Source: Actinospineispora acaciae DSM 45401
GTDB lineage: Bacteria > Actinomycetota > Actinomycetes > Mycobacteriales > Pseudonocardiaceae
Length of the DNA stretch: 64,000 nucleotides
Direction: 5' to 3'
Assembly (NCBI RefSeq): GCF_000620785.1
Contig: NZ_JIAI01000022.1
Coordinates: forward strand, 1-64,000
Numbering within the stretch: the first letter of the stretch is position 1; every line of letters starts with the position of its first letter. Below are positions 43,060 through 52,100 of the stretch, piece by piece. The notes below the pieces were generated by a model. That model was not told the DNA's origin and did no database searches. It saw only the letters and a program-made list of their open reading frames with translations. The position numbers and the translations under genes were made by a program.

Positions 43060-43102
43060 CGTGAGTGGCCCGTACTGCTATGGCCACGCTCGCCGCTCAC
43101 GG
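43060..43102. repeat. CTATG-loop palindrome, decayed copy 4
   Basis: CGTGAGTGGC at the left, CTATGG in the loop and CCGCTCACGG at the right match the ends and centre of the elements at 24611, 38106 and 63254, but the inner arms no longer pair well. It lies 14 nt upstream of the alpha/beta hydrolase start. The 215 bp before it (42845-43059) shows no gene I can support. Confidence 0.55.
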
Positions 43103-43116
43103 GCACGCTGGTGCAC

Positions 43117-43869
43117 ATGACTGTGGTGCTGGTGCATGGCAATCCGGAGACCGACGAGGTGTGGGGGCCGCTGAAGGACGCGCTGGGCCGGCGCGGCGTG
43201 ACCGACATCGAGTGCCTGTCCCCGCCCGGTTTCGGCGCCCCGGTGCCCGACGGGTTCGGCGCCACCGTGGACGAGTACCGGGACTGGCTGATCGGCGAGC
43301 TGGAACGGTTCCCCGAGCCGGTGGACCTGGTCGGGCACGACTGGGGCGGCGGCCACGTGCTGAACGCCGTGATGAGCCGCCCCGAGCTGGTGCGCAGCTG
43401 GACCAGCGACGTGGTCGCCCTGTTCGACCCGGACTACGTCTGGCACGACCTGGCGCAGGTCTGGCAGCGGCCAGGGGACGGCGAGGAGCTGGTGGCCCAG
43501 ATGCTGGGCGGCACCGCGGCCGAGCGCGCCGCCCGCCTGGTCCCGCTGGGCATGACCCAGGAGGTCGCCGAGCGGGTCGCGGCCGGCCAGGGCGAGGAGA
43601 TGGGCCGGTGCATCCTGGCGCTGTACCGCGACGCCGCCCAGCCCGCGATGGCCGAGCGCGGCCGCGACCTGCCGAAGGCCGCCGCCCGCCCCGGCCTGGC
43701 CATCAACGCCACCGAGGACCACTTCGTCGGCACCGCCGAGATGGTCAAGCGCTCGGCGGACCGGGCAGGTGCGAGCGTCGCGGTGCTCGACGGCCTCGGC
43801 CACTGGTGGATGGTGCAGGACCCGGAGGCGGGCGCGGAGGCGCTGGTCCGGTTCTGGGCCGAACGGTAA
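43117..43869 (+). CDS. Alpha/beta hydrolase (epoxide hydrolase / dehalogenase-like)
   Basis: This 250-residue alpha/beta hydrolase begins MTVVLVHGNPETDEVWGPL with the HGNP oxyanion strand. The nucleophile elbow is LVGHDWGGGHVLN, so the nucleophile is Asp, as in haloalkane dehalogenases and epoxide hydrolases and unlike Ser esterases. The acid is probably in INATEDHFVG, and the base is the His in LDGLGHWWMVQDPE. ATG 43117 lies after a decayed palindrome; GTG 43111 is an alternative start. The native substrate is unknown. It is followed by a structured intergenic region. Confidence 0.9.
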   Translation: MTVVLVHGNPETDEVWGPLKDALGRRGVTDIECLSPPGFGAPVPDGFGATVDEYRDWLIGELERFPEPVDLVGHDWGGGHVLNAVMSRPELVRSWTSDVVALFDPDYVWHDLAQVWQRPGDGEELVAQMLGGTAAERAARLVPLGMTQEVAERVAAGQGEEMGRCILALYRDAAQPAMAERGRDLPKAAARPGLAINATEDHFVGTAEMVKRSADRAGASVAVLDGLGHWWMVQDPEAGAEALVRFWAER

Positions 43870-43896
43870 CGGCGACGACCGTCACATCACGACAGC

Positions 43897-44010
43897 CCGT
43901 AACCAATCCGGTTACGGATCGTTGACCCGTACAAGGCTGCCGGCCGGTGCGCTCCATCGGATTTGTGGGGGTGCGTCCGTCCTTACGCGCCCAGACCCGG
44001 CCGGCAGCCT
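43897..44010. other. Structured intergenic region between hydrolase and ammonia-lyase-like gene
   Basis: Two nested or successive structures can be drawn. CCGTAACC (43897-43904) pairs with GGTTACGG (43910-43917) across a 5-nt spacer, which looks like an operator or terminator stem. AGGCTGCCGGCCGG (43934-43947) pairs perfectly with 43997-44010 across 49 nt. A further short stem, GGTTCTC/GAGAACC, lies at 44019-44039, just before the next gene. This could be the terminator of the hydrolase gene plus a 5' leader of the next gene. Confidence 0.55.
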
Positions 44011-44077
44011 CGCCTCTTGGTTCTCATTCGACGAGAACCTCTTGCCCCTCGGAGAAAAAGCTCTCTAACGTCATCGC

Positions 44078-45937
44078 ATGATGATGTCCGCCACTCGCCA
44101 TCGGCGGGCGGGCGGATGGCATGCGGCATCGCTGGGCGCCTTCGTCGTCATTCTCGTCCTGGTCCTTGCGCTGCCGGCCGCCGTGCCCCCGTCCGGCACG
44201 ACGCGCATGGCGCGGTCGGGGACAATCCTGCGCACCGCCGACGGGCTCCCTTACGAGACAATTCAGCCGGCCTGCAAGGACAGAAACGTCACCCTCGACG
44301 GCCACCACCTGACGATCGACCAGGTCGTCGAGGTCGCCACCTGCGGCGCGCGGGCCACCATCACCGAGGACGCCAGGAAACGGGTCGGCGATACGTACGC
44401 GTTGCTGCTCGAAGGCTCGTGCCAGGACATACCCATCTACTGGTTCAACCGCCGCCCGGGCGCCGGCCGCGAACAGGCCATCTTCTCCGGATGCGCCACC
44501 GCGCCGCAGAACGCGGAGAACATCGGGAAAAGCCAGCTCCAGGCGTTCGAAGAAGGCGCGCAACAGGGCATCGGCCCCGAGGTCGCCGAGGAAAGGGTCG
44601 TGCGCGCCATGATGGTCGTGCACCTGAACACGATCCTCGGCGGCTACAACGCGGCCAGCCCGCAACTGCTGCAGGCGCTGGTCGATCTCATCGACCACGG
44701 GATCACGCCGGTGGTGCACTCGCAGGGTTCGCCCGGCGAAGGCGACCTCGGCATGATGAGCAACGTCGGGGCCGCCATGGTCGGCGCCGGCGAGGCCTAC
44801 TACCAGGGCCGGCGGCTGCCCGCGCGCGACGCGTTGGCCCAGGCCGGGCTGCGCCCGCTCGCCCCGTTCGCCGCCGACGAGTCCGCGCTGACCAGCACGA
44901 ACGCCTTCTCCGCCGGCCAGGCCGCGCTGCTGCTGCACGACGCGGCCCGGCTGCTGACCTGGCAGGACCTCGTGTTCGCGATGTCCATGGAGGGCCTGAA
45001 CAGCAGCGTCACGCCCATCGTCCCGGTCACCCAGGGCGCGCGGCCCTACCCGCACCAGAACATGGTCGCGAACCGGCTGCTCGACATGCTGCGCGGCAGC
45101 TACCTTTTCGAGAAAGACGAACGGCGCATCATTCAGGACCCGCTGAGCTTCCGGGACACGAACCAGCGCAACGGCGCCGCCTGGAAAGCGTACGAGCAGC
45201 TCCGGCAGGACGTACTGCTGCAGATCAACTCGTCCGACCACAACCCGGCCACCGCCGCGGGTTCCACACCGGACCACTGGACGCTCCAGAGCCCGTGGCT
45301 CAGCCAGTACTACGTGCGCCCCAAAGACGGCGGCCCGCACGGTTTCGTGCTCTCCAACTCGAACTTCGAACCCATTACCTGGGCAAACGAGGTCGAGGCC
45401 TTCAACATCGCGCTGACCGAAATGCTCGCCGCGACGGCTCAAAGGCCGCTGCGCATGGAGGACAAGTTCTTCACCGTCATCCAACCGTCCGAGGTCCTCT
45501 CGCCGGAAACCCTCGCCAACGCCGCCCCGAAGGCGAGCAGCTACAACCTCTCCGACCTGATGGCGAAGGCCCAACAGCTGGCGAACCCGATTCCCGCCCA
45601 GGGAAACGCACTGGTCAGCGAGGTCGAGGACCTCGAGGCGTTTACCCGGCAAAAGGTGGCGAGGGGCCGCGAACTCGTCGATACGGCATATCGGCTGGTG
45701 GGCCAGGAGCTGCTGACCGCGAGCTACTGGATGGACGTGCGCCAGGCGCAACAACCGGGCCGGCGATTCGGCGAGGTGACCACCAGGTCCTGGCGGGCAT
45801 TTCGCGAGGTCATCCCCTGGCAGGCGGCGGGACGCCCGCCCACCCCGCCCGGCGACCTGGCATACAGGTTCCTGATTGGCCACTCGCCCTCGGAGTACAC
45901 CGGCGGCCGCGTCGAGCTCGTCCCCGCCGCGCCGTAG
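44078..45937 (+). CDS. Exported histidine/aromatic ammonia-lyase homologue lacking the MIO triad
   Basis: This 619-residue protein has an N-terminal signal or anchor (about 16-37, SLGAFVVILVLVLALPAAVP) and then a body of the PF00221 family. LTIDQVVEVA, the MVVHLNTILGGYNAASPQLL helix, PVVHSQGSP, IIQDPLSFRD and VLLQINSSDHNPATAAG line up with HAL/PAL landmarks. The Ala-Ser-Gly that cyclises to the MIO cofactor is missing. SQGSPGEGDL at 215-224 has one residue fewer and Glu221 where ASG should be. The active-site tyrosine equivalent may be Tyr121 (IYWFNRRPGAG). Export and loss of MIO together imply a non-lyase role, for example binding or as a structural tetramer. Frame and codon use are normal. 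Confidence 0.85.
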   Translation: MMMSATRHRRAGGWHAASLGAFVVILVLVLALPAAVPPSGTTRMARSGTILRTADGLPYETIQPACKDRNVTLDGHHLTIDQVVEVATCGARATITEDARKRVGDTYALLLEGSCQDIPIYWFNRRPGAGREQAIFSGCATAPQNAENIGKSQLQAFEEGAQQGIGPEVAEERVVRAMMVVHLNTILGGYNAASPQLLQALVDLIDHGITPVVHSQGSPGEGDLGMMSNVGAAMVGAGEAYYQGRRLPARDALAQAGLRPLAPFAADESALTSTNAFSAGQAALLLHDAARLLTWQDLVFAMSMEGLNSSVTPIVPVTQGARPYPHQNMVANRLLDMLRGSYLFEKDERRIIQDPLSFRDTNQRNGAAWKAYEQLRQDVLLQINSSDHNPATAAGSTPDHWTLQSPWLSQYYVRPKDGGPHGFVLSNSNFEPITWANEVEAFNIALTEMLAATAQRPLRMEDKFFTVIQPSEVLSPETLANAAPKASSYNLSDLMAKAQQLANPIPAQGNALVSEVEDLEAFTRQKVARGRELVDTAYRLVGQELLTASYWMDVRQAQQPGRRFGEVTTRSWRAFREVIPWQAAGRPPTPPGDLAYRFLIGHSPSEYTGGRVELVPAAP

Positions 45938-46021
45938 CGATGCCCGACGGAGGTTCGGTCTTCGCTTTCGACCAACGCACGTCCGATCCTGGCGATAGTG
46001 TGCTCCGGTGGGAGTGACGCC

Positions 46022-46843
46022 GTGAGGCTCGGAGACATGCTCGGTTCAAGGCGGACGCCCGAAGCGCGGGGCACCGCGATCGACACGTCACCACTCGCGC
46101 GGACTGCCGTGTCATTGCTCGGCACCGCACTGCTTGCCGCCGGAGCGTTCGCCGTCTTCCTCACCACGAACTCGGCGGGCGCATCCACGTTGATTGCGGC
46201 GGGTACCGTCCTCATCTCCCTGGCGTTGTTCGCGAACCGCCTGCAGAGCGTGGAGGGCGGCGGCTTCAAACTCCAACTTGGAGCGGCCGTCGCGGCCAAG
46301 CTGCGCGAGGCCGGCGAGGCCGACGCGACCGGAGACACGGAAGGAGCCGACCGGTTGCGCCGCGAGGCTCAGCGTCTCCTGGCCGCGATGGAGCCACTTG
46401 CGGAACGCTACGAGGAAATTCGCGAGGGTGGCCCGGCCAGCCGCGCCCGGTCAACGGCAATGAGCGACCTCGTCCAACAGGCTCAAACGATAGCCAAGCT
46501 GGGGCTGCTGGATCCGGCGGAGGTCGAACAGCTCTTCCGGTCCAACGAAGACGGAAGCAGGGTCATGGCCCTCGGCCTCATGCGCGGAGACTCTCGACTC
46601 GCGTCCCTCTCCATCGCCACCCAGGTGGTCAGGCGGCCACGTTCCAGCTTCGAGCAGTTTCAAGCGCTCCGCGTCTGTGAGCAGATCGCCCTGCGTGGCG
46701 TCACGAAGGACCAGCGGCAAGCCATCCTGGATGCGATCGAAACAGCACGTCAGAACGGGACCCTCATCACCGGCCGCGACTACTCACGGGAGAATCTCTC
46801 GCGCAGGATCGAAGATGTTCTACGGAGCGCGGAGCCCGTATAA
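46022..46843 (+). CDS. Two-TM membrane protein of unknown function
   Basis: From GTG 46022 (preceded by GGGAGTGA) the product is 273 residues. Two adjacent hydrophobic helices (TAVSLLGTALLAAGAFAVFL and STLIAAGTVLISLALFANRL, about 28-75) are followed by a cytosolic Ala/Glu/Arg-rich coiled-coil region (AKLREAGEADATGDTEGADR). A C-terminal helical domain has QAQTIAKLGLLDPAEVEQLF, VRRPRSSFEQFQALRVCEQI and TLITGRDYSRENLSRRIEDV. The last part resembles HEAT-like helical repeats. I do not recognise the family. It stands alone between the lyase-like gene and a convergent epimerase. Confidence 0.75.
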   Translation: MRLGDMLGSRRTPEARGTAIDTSPLARTAVSLLGTALLAAGAFAVFLTTNSAGASTLIAAGTVLISLALFANRLQSVEGGGFKLQLGAAVAAKLREAGEADATGDTEGADRLRREAQRLLAAMEPLAERYEEIREGGPASRARSTAMSDLVQQAQTIAKLGLLDPAEVEQLFRSNEDGSRVMALGLMRGDSRLASLSIATQVVRRPRSSFEQFQALRVCEQIALRGVTKDQRQAILDAIETARQNGTLITGRDYSRENLSRRIEDVLRSAEPV

Positions 46844-46899
46844 CGATCGATTCCGTGTGTGGGAAACATGTCACCTCGGCGTGCCAAAGCGTCTGATGC

Positions 46900-47916
46900 T
46901 CATGAACGGACAGGCTCGCCGAAGTTGGTGGCGACCAGGTGGTCGGTCCACGCGTCCAGGGCAGCGGGCAGCGGCGGCGGCTGGAGGCCGGCCGCCCGGG
47001 CGAGCGCGCGGGCCGAGGCGGTCGGGTAGCCGTCGGCGGACAGGAAGGTGAGCGTCTCCGGGTCGGCTCCGGTCAGGGCGCGCGGCAGGAGCCTGAGCAC
47101 GGCGGCGGGGACGCGCAGGCGTGGGGCCGGCACGCCCAGGCGGCGGGCGAGGTGGCCGATCAGCTCGGGCAGCTTCGGGGTGTCCTCGTCGAGCACCCAG
47201 AGCTCGGCGCGGTCGGGGGCGTGGTGTGGGACGGCGGCCAGGAAGCGGGCGAGGTGGTCGGCGGTGACGACCGGGACCCAGGTGTCGCGGCCGCCGGGCA
47301 CGGCCGGGAGCTTGCCCCGGGACAGGTCGCGGACCAGGGAGGCGAGGCCGATGTACTGGGTGGTCTCGCCGGTCACGGAGTCGCCGATGACGGTCGAGGG
47401 GTTGACCACCGCGACCGGCAGGCCGAGCTCGGCGGTCAGGGCGAGCACCGCGCGGTGGGCCTCGACCTTGCTCGCCTCGTAGGCGCCGCGTCGGTAGTCG
47501 GGGGCCTCGGTGTGGTTCGAGCCGACCCGGTAGCCGCTGATGTGCACGAACCGCCGGGGCGCCGGCAGCCGCGCGGCCCAGCGGACGGCCTCCAGCGCGC
47601 CGTCGACGTTCGTGCGGCGGGCCTGTGCGGCGGTCAGGCCGAACGCGAACCTGGCGCCGAGGTTGTAGACGTCACGGACCCCGTCCAACCCGGCCGCGTT
47701 CGCCAGCCCCAGCCCTGGCGCGGTCAGGTCCCCCTCGGTGACGACCAGGTGAGCCGGGTCGCCGCCGTGCGCGGCCACCCAGGAACGCAGCTCGCCGCCC
47801 CGGGTCGACGCGTCGCGCACCAGGGCGGCGACGGTGCGGCCCCGTCGCGTCAGCTCCGGCAGCAGCCAGCGCCCGATCAACCCGCCGCCCCCGATGACGA
47901 GCGTGTCCGGCCTCAT
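46900..47916 (-). CDS. NAD-dependent epimerase/dehydratase (extended SDR)
   Basis: This 338-residue protein starts at ATG 47916: MRPDTLVIGGGGLIGRWLLP with the Rossmann motif GGGGLIG (GxxGxxG). The catalytic YxxxK is YEASK after RRGAYEAS, and the upstream Ser strand is FVHISGYRVG. The C-terminal half includes VVTADHLARFLAAV and a SAM-like substrate domain. It is the second gene of a pair with an NmrA-like protein, 19 bp apart, with a dyad between them. Substrate unknown; 3-beta-hydroxysteroid-dehydrogenase-like members look similar. Confidence 0.88.
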   Translation of the reverse strand: MRPDTLVIGGGGLIGRWLLPELTRRGRTVAALVRDASTRGGELRSWVAAHGGDPAHLVVTEGDLTAPGLGLANAAGLDGVRDVYNLGARFAFGLTAAQARRTNVDGALEAVRWAARLPAPRRFVHISGYRVGSNHTEAPDYRRGAYEASKVEAHRAVLALTAELGLPVAVVNPSTVIGDSVTGETTQYIGLASLVRDLSRGKLPAVPGGRDTWVPVVTADHLARFLAAVPHHAPDRAELWVLDEDTPKLPELIGHLARRLGVPAPRLRVPAAVLRLLPRALTGADPETLTFLSADGYPTASARALARAAGLQPPPLPAALDAWTDHLVATNFGEPVRS

Positions 47917-47925
47917 GAACGAATA

Positions 47926-47939
47926 GTAGACCGATCTAC
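47926..47939. promoter_or_regulatory. TetR-like dyad GTAGA-N4-TCTAC
   Basis: GTAGACCGATCTAC (5-nt arms around CCGA), extended by A/T on both sides, lies 10 bp upstream of the epimerase ATG and overlaps the stop of the NmrA-like gene. Spacing and AT-content resemble TetR-family operators. No TetR gene is in the window. Confidence 0.45.
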
Positions 47940-48844
47940 ATAGTTTGTGAACCCACACCGTCGAGCGCGGGCCGGAGCCACGCGTGCGCCCAGGCCGCGA
48001 GGGGCGTCGGCGTCGTGGTGAGGACGGTGCGCGCGTCCTCGGCGACGAAGCCCTCGCGCAGGCCGGCGGCCATCCCGACGATGCCCTCGATGTGCGCCTC
48101 GCCAAGGCCGGCCGCGCGCAGCCCGTCCCGCACGGTGTCGTCGGAGATCCGTTCGGCGCGGACCGGGCGCCCGATGGCCACGCTCAGGATCTCGGCCACC
48201 TGGGCGAACGTGAGGTCCGCCGGGCCGTGCACTGCCTGCACCTGGCGGCCCGACCAGTCCGACAGCAGCCGTGCCGCCGCGACGTCGCCGATGTCGCGCG
48301 GATCGACCCACGCCAACGGCAGGTCGAGCGGCCACGTCGTGGCCAGCACGCCCGCGCGCAGCCCGTCGAGGTCCATGAGCAGGTTGGTGAAGAAGTATCC
48401 GCCGCGCAGGTGCACCACGCCGGCCGCGACCTCGTCCAGCATCCGCTCGGTCCGCGCCAGCCCGTCGATCTCGCCCGCCCCGACGCGCTTCTCCGCGCCG
48501 ACGCTGCTCAGGAACACCGTGCGGGCGATCCCGTTCTCCTTCACCGCCCGCGCCGCGTTCGCCCCCATGAGCGCGTAGCCGGCCACCGGGTCGCCGTCGA
48601 CCAGCGCGGGCGGATCCACCCAGAACAGGCTGTCCGCGCCGAGCGTCGCGGCCACCACCGCGTCCGCGTCGCCCTGGTCACCCTGGACGACGTCGACGAG
48701 CCCCCGCAACGCCGCGTCGAGCCTCGCGGGATCGCGCATCAACACCGTCGGCCGCGCCCCCGCCTGCACCAGCAACCGCACGACCCGCGAGCCCACGTGC
48801 CCGGTGGGCGTGGTCACAACGATCTTCCTCTGTTCGAACGCCAT
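47936..48844 (-). CDS. NmrA-like NAD(P)-binding protein (atypical SDR)
   Basis: This is a 302-residue protein from ATG 48844 (MAFEQRKIVVTTPTGHVGSR). TPTGHVGSRVVRLL is the dinucleotide-binding turn, and FLSSVGAEKRVG replaces the classical catalytic strand, with no YxxxK at the usual place. LRGGYFFTNLLMDLDGLRAG and DPRDIGDVAAARLLSD follow the NmrA/HSCARG and AzoB-like pattern. Members sense NADPH or reduce quinones and azo compounds. It is upstream of the epimerase gene and probably co-transcribed with it. Confidence 0.88.
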   Translation of the reverse strand: MAFEQRKIVVTTPTGHVGSRVVRLLVQAGARPTVLMRDPARLDAALRGLVDVVQGDQGDADAVVAATLGADSLFWVDPPALVDGDPVAGYALMGANAARAVKENGIARTVFLSSVGAEKRVGAGEIDGLARTERMLDEVAAGVVHLRGGYFFTNLLMDLDGLRAGVLATTWPLDLPLAWVDPRDIGDVAAARLLSDWSGRQVQAVHGPADLTFAQVAEILSVAIGRPVRAERISDDTVRDGLRAAGLGEAHIEGIVGMAAGLREGFVAEDARTVLTTTPTPLAAWAHAWLRPALDGVGSQTM

Positions 48845-48991
48845 GTCCGCAACGCTACGACCGGTCGCGGCCACATCCTGGCCGCAACTCGGACGCGCCC
48901 GAGTGTTCCGTGCTCACTCGAAGGCGGACCTCCGCAAGACCCTCAGGCACTAGGCGCTCGCCCTGGCTCGGGTCGGCCCTGAACATGAAAA

Positions 48992-49025
48992 AACGGCCCC
49001 CGGTGGCTGGATACCGGGGGCCGTT
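48992..49025 (-). terminator. Rho-independent terminator of the tRNA-fMet gene
   Basis: On the minus strand, 8 nt after the tRNA, a 13-bp perfect stem (49013-49025 with 48992-49004) and an 8-nt loop are followed by a run of six T (complement of 48988-48993). This is the clearest intrinsic terminator in the window. Confidence 0.93.
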
Positions 49026-49032
49026 CTAAGAG

Positions 49033-49106
49033 TAGCGGGGGCAGGATTCGAACCTGCGACCTCTGGGTTATGAGCCCAGCGAGCTACCGAGCTGCTCCAC
49101 CCCGCG
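49033..49106 (-). tRNA. Initiator tRNA-fMet (CAU anticodon)
   Basis: The 74-nt cloverleaf reads CGCGGGGTGGAGCAGCTCGG at the 5' end, with anticodon loop CTCATAA closed by three G-C pairs (GGG/CCC). The T arm is GCAGG-TTCGAAT-CCTGC. The first position C faces T at position 72, so the end is unpaired. The three G-C pairs and the open 1-72 pair are the identity marks of initiator tRNA. CCA is not encoded. A strong terminator follows. Confidence 0.96.
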
Positions 49107-49135
49107 TTGGTGATACCTAGTTTACACACCGGCAA

Positions 49136-49168
49136 ACGGCCGGCGCAGGGGGGTCCCACGCCGGCCGT
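49136..49168 (-). terminator. Hairpin after the UPF0182 gene
   Basis: ACGGCCGGCG (49136-49145) pairs with CGCCGGCCGT (49159-49168) around a 13-nt G/C-rich loop. It begins 8 nt after the UPF0182 stop on the minus strand and is followed by only a short T-run. It separates that gene from tRNA-fMet. Confidence 0.7.
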
Positions 49169-49176
49169 CGGTCGAG

Positions 49177-52100
49177 CTATCCGCCGCCGGGGCCGGGTGC
49201 CACACCGGGTGCCGGTGCCGGTGCCGGTCCCGCGCCGGGCGCGGGTGCCGGAGCGGGCGCCGACGACGGAGCGGGCGCCGGCGCCGGGGCCGACGACGGG
49301 GCGGGGGCCGGAGCGGACGACGGGGCCGCCGATGGAGCAGAGGCCCCGGGCTGGGTGGACGCGGAGTTGAACTTCTTCACGGCCTTGTCGAGCTCGGAGA
49401 GCGCGGTGCCCTGGCCGGCGAAGTCACCGGACTGCTGGGCCGAACGCAGCTTGTTCAGCGCGCTGTTGATCTCCGTGACGGCCGATCGCAGCTCCGGAGA
49501 GGCCGCCGAAGCCGCGCCGCCCGTCGACGGCGTGGTGCCGCCGCCGCTCGGTGGCGAGGACGGCGTCGCGTTCGCCACCCCGGCGCCGAACACCTGGTTG
49601 AGCGCCTCGTCCAGCCGGGAGCTGTAGCCGATCTTGCCGCCGAAGCTGACCAGCACCCGAGCCAACTGCGGGAACGACGACTCCTGGTTGGCCCGCTCGA
49701 TATATATCGGCTCGACGTAGAGCAGGCCGCCGGCCACCGGCAAGGTCAACAGGTTGCCGTAGTCAATCGTTGTTTGGTTTTGTCGGAGCAGGTTGAGCTG
49801 TTGGCTCACTTCGGGCAACGAGACGAACTGGTTCTGCATCTGTTGCGGGCCGGGTGTCTGCGTCCCGACCGGCAGCTGCAGCACCGTGATCTTGCCGTAG
49901 CCGTTCGGATCGGAGTGTGCCGAGACGTACGCGGACAGGAACTCCCGGCGCAGGCTGACCAGCGCGCTGGTCAACTGGAAGCTCGCGCCCTGTTGGCCGG
50001 GCAGCCCGGCGAGCACGTAGTACGGCGGCTGCGGCTGCTTGCCCACCTGCCCCGGGTTGCCGAAGGTCGGGTCCGAGGGCACGTCCCAGAACGACACAGT
50101 GGAGAAGAACTCGGCGGGGTTCTTCACGTGGTAGCGGGTCAGCAGGTCGCGCTGGACCTTGAACTGGTCCTCGGGGTAGCGGAAGTGCGCGCGCAGGTCC
50201 GGGCTGATGGCGCTCTCCGGCTTGACGGTGTCCGGGAACACCTTCATCCAGGTCCGCAGCACCGGGTCGTTCTCGTCGAAGGCGTACAGGTTCACCGTGC
50301 CGTCGTAGGCGTCCACGGTGGCCTTCACCGAGTTGCGCAGGTAGCTGACCTCCTTGTTGGGCAGCCGCCGCACGCCGGGCAGGGTGTCCTGGGTGGCCTC
50401 GCCGAGCGCCGTCTTCGCGGCGTACGGGTAGTTGTCCAGCGTGGTGTAGCCGTCCACGATCCACTGGATCCGCCCGTCCACCACCGCCGGGTACGGGTCG
50501 CCGTCCAGGGTCAGCCACGGCGCCACCTGGTTGACCCGGTCACTCGGGTCGCGCAGGAACATGATCTTCGAGTCGCTGTTGATCGAGCCGTTGAACAGGA
50601 TGTTCCGCTCGCCGTAGGCCAGCGCGAAGGCCAGCCGGTTGATCGGGTTGCCGATCGGCACGCCGCCCTTGCCCTGGTAGGCGTACTGGTCGGAGTCGGA
50701 GTCGTACTCGCGCGGCGCGTCACCGGGGCGGGTGCCGACGATCGAGTAGTCCGTGATCAGCTCGCCGTAGTAGACCCGAGGCTGGTCGACGGGGATGTCG
50801 CCCTTGTTCTTCAGGTCGCTGACGGTGAACTCGGGGTAGCCGCCCTGGCCGGCCGCCTCGTCCAGTGCGGAGTTGACCCGGTTGGCCGGCGCGGCGACGA
50901 ACCCGTTGCCGTGGGTGTACACCATGTGCCGGTTGATCCAGTCGGTCTGGTTGCCGGTCAGCCGGCTGCTGTCCAGCTCGCGCGCGGCGACTATGTAGTC
51001 CTGCGTCTTGCCGTCGACCGGGTACCTGTCGATGTCCAGCTTCTCCGGGAAGCCGTAGAAGTTCTTCTCCTGGTGCTGCTGCATGAACGTCTTGTAGAGC
51101 CGGCTCGGGTCCAGCAGCCGCAGGTTCGGGATCGTCGCGGTGTCCGACCGCACCTCGGCCGGCGCCGCCTCGGAGCGGCCGGAGTAGTCGACGTACTTGA
51201 CCTTGTCGTCGGTCAGCCCGTACGCCTGTTGGGTCGCCTTGATGTTCCGCTCGATGGGCACCGACTCGCGGACGTTCGCGTTCGGCTTGACCACGAACTG
51301 GTCCAGCACGGCCGGCCACGCGGCGCCGACCAGCACGCTGGTCAGCACCAGGCCGGCGACGGCGATGGACGGCAGCTGCAGGTTCTGCCGGAACACCGCG
51401 GCGAAGAACAGCGCCGCGCAGATCAGCGACGCCAGCAGCAGGATGATCTTCGCGGGGAGCACCGCGTTGAGGTCGGTGTAGCTGGCGCCGTTGAACACCG
51501 GCTCGCCGCGCTTGGAGAACAGCAGCTCGTAGCGGTCCAGCCAGTACGCGACCGCCTTGAGCAGCACGAACAGCCCGGCGAGCACGGCGAGCTGGGCGCG
51601 CGCGGCCATCGAGACCTGGCCGGCGCGCCCGGTCAGCCGCACGCCGCCGAACACGTAGTGGGTGATCAGCGAGAGCACGAAGCAGACAGCCACCGCGACG
51701 AACATCAGGTTCAGCGCCCAGCGGTAGAACGGCAGCTGGAACGCGTAGAACCCGACGTCCGCGTCGAACACCGGGTCGGTGACGCCGAACGGCGTGCTGT
51801 GCAGGAACATCTGGATGGTCTGCCAGTCGCCCTGCGCGGCGAGGCCGGCGATCACGCCGATCACCAGCGGCACCCCGATGGCGAACACCCGCAACCGCTG
51901 GATGATCACCGTGCGGTACCTGGCGATCGGGTCCTCCGGGCCGCTGACCGGGACGAACACCGGCCGGGACCGGAACGCCACGGCGAGCGTCGCGGCGGTC
52001 AGCCCGGCGAACACCAGCGCCACCACCACGAACTGCAGCACGCGGGTGAGCACGATGGTGTTGAACACGCCCCGGTAGCCGACCTCGCCGAACCACAGCC

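Noticed and set aside
42854..43087. 77-codon minus-strand frame upstream of the alpha/beta hydrolase
   Set aside because: No domain, runs through the decayed palindrome, and no ribosome site; treated as noncoding, though a small gene remnant cannot be excluded.
49195..49350. Regular GC-rich repeats as a CRISPR array or VNTR
   Set aside because: They encode the Ser/Pro/Ala tail of the UPF0182 protein; no constant repeat with unique spacers.
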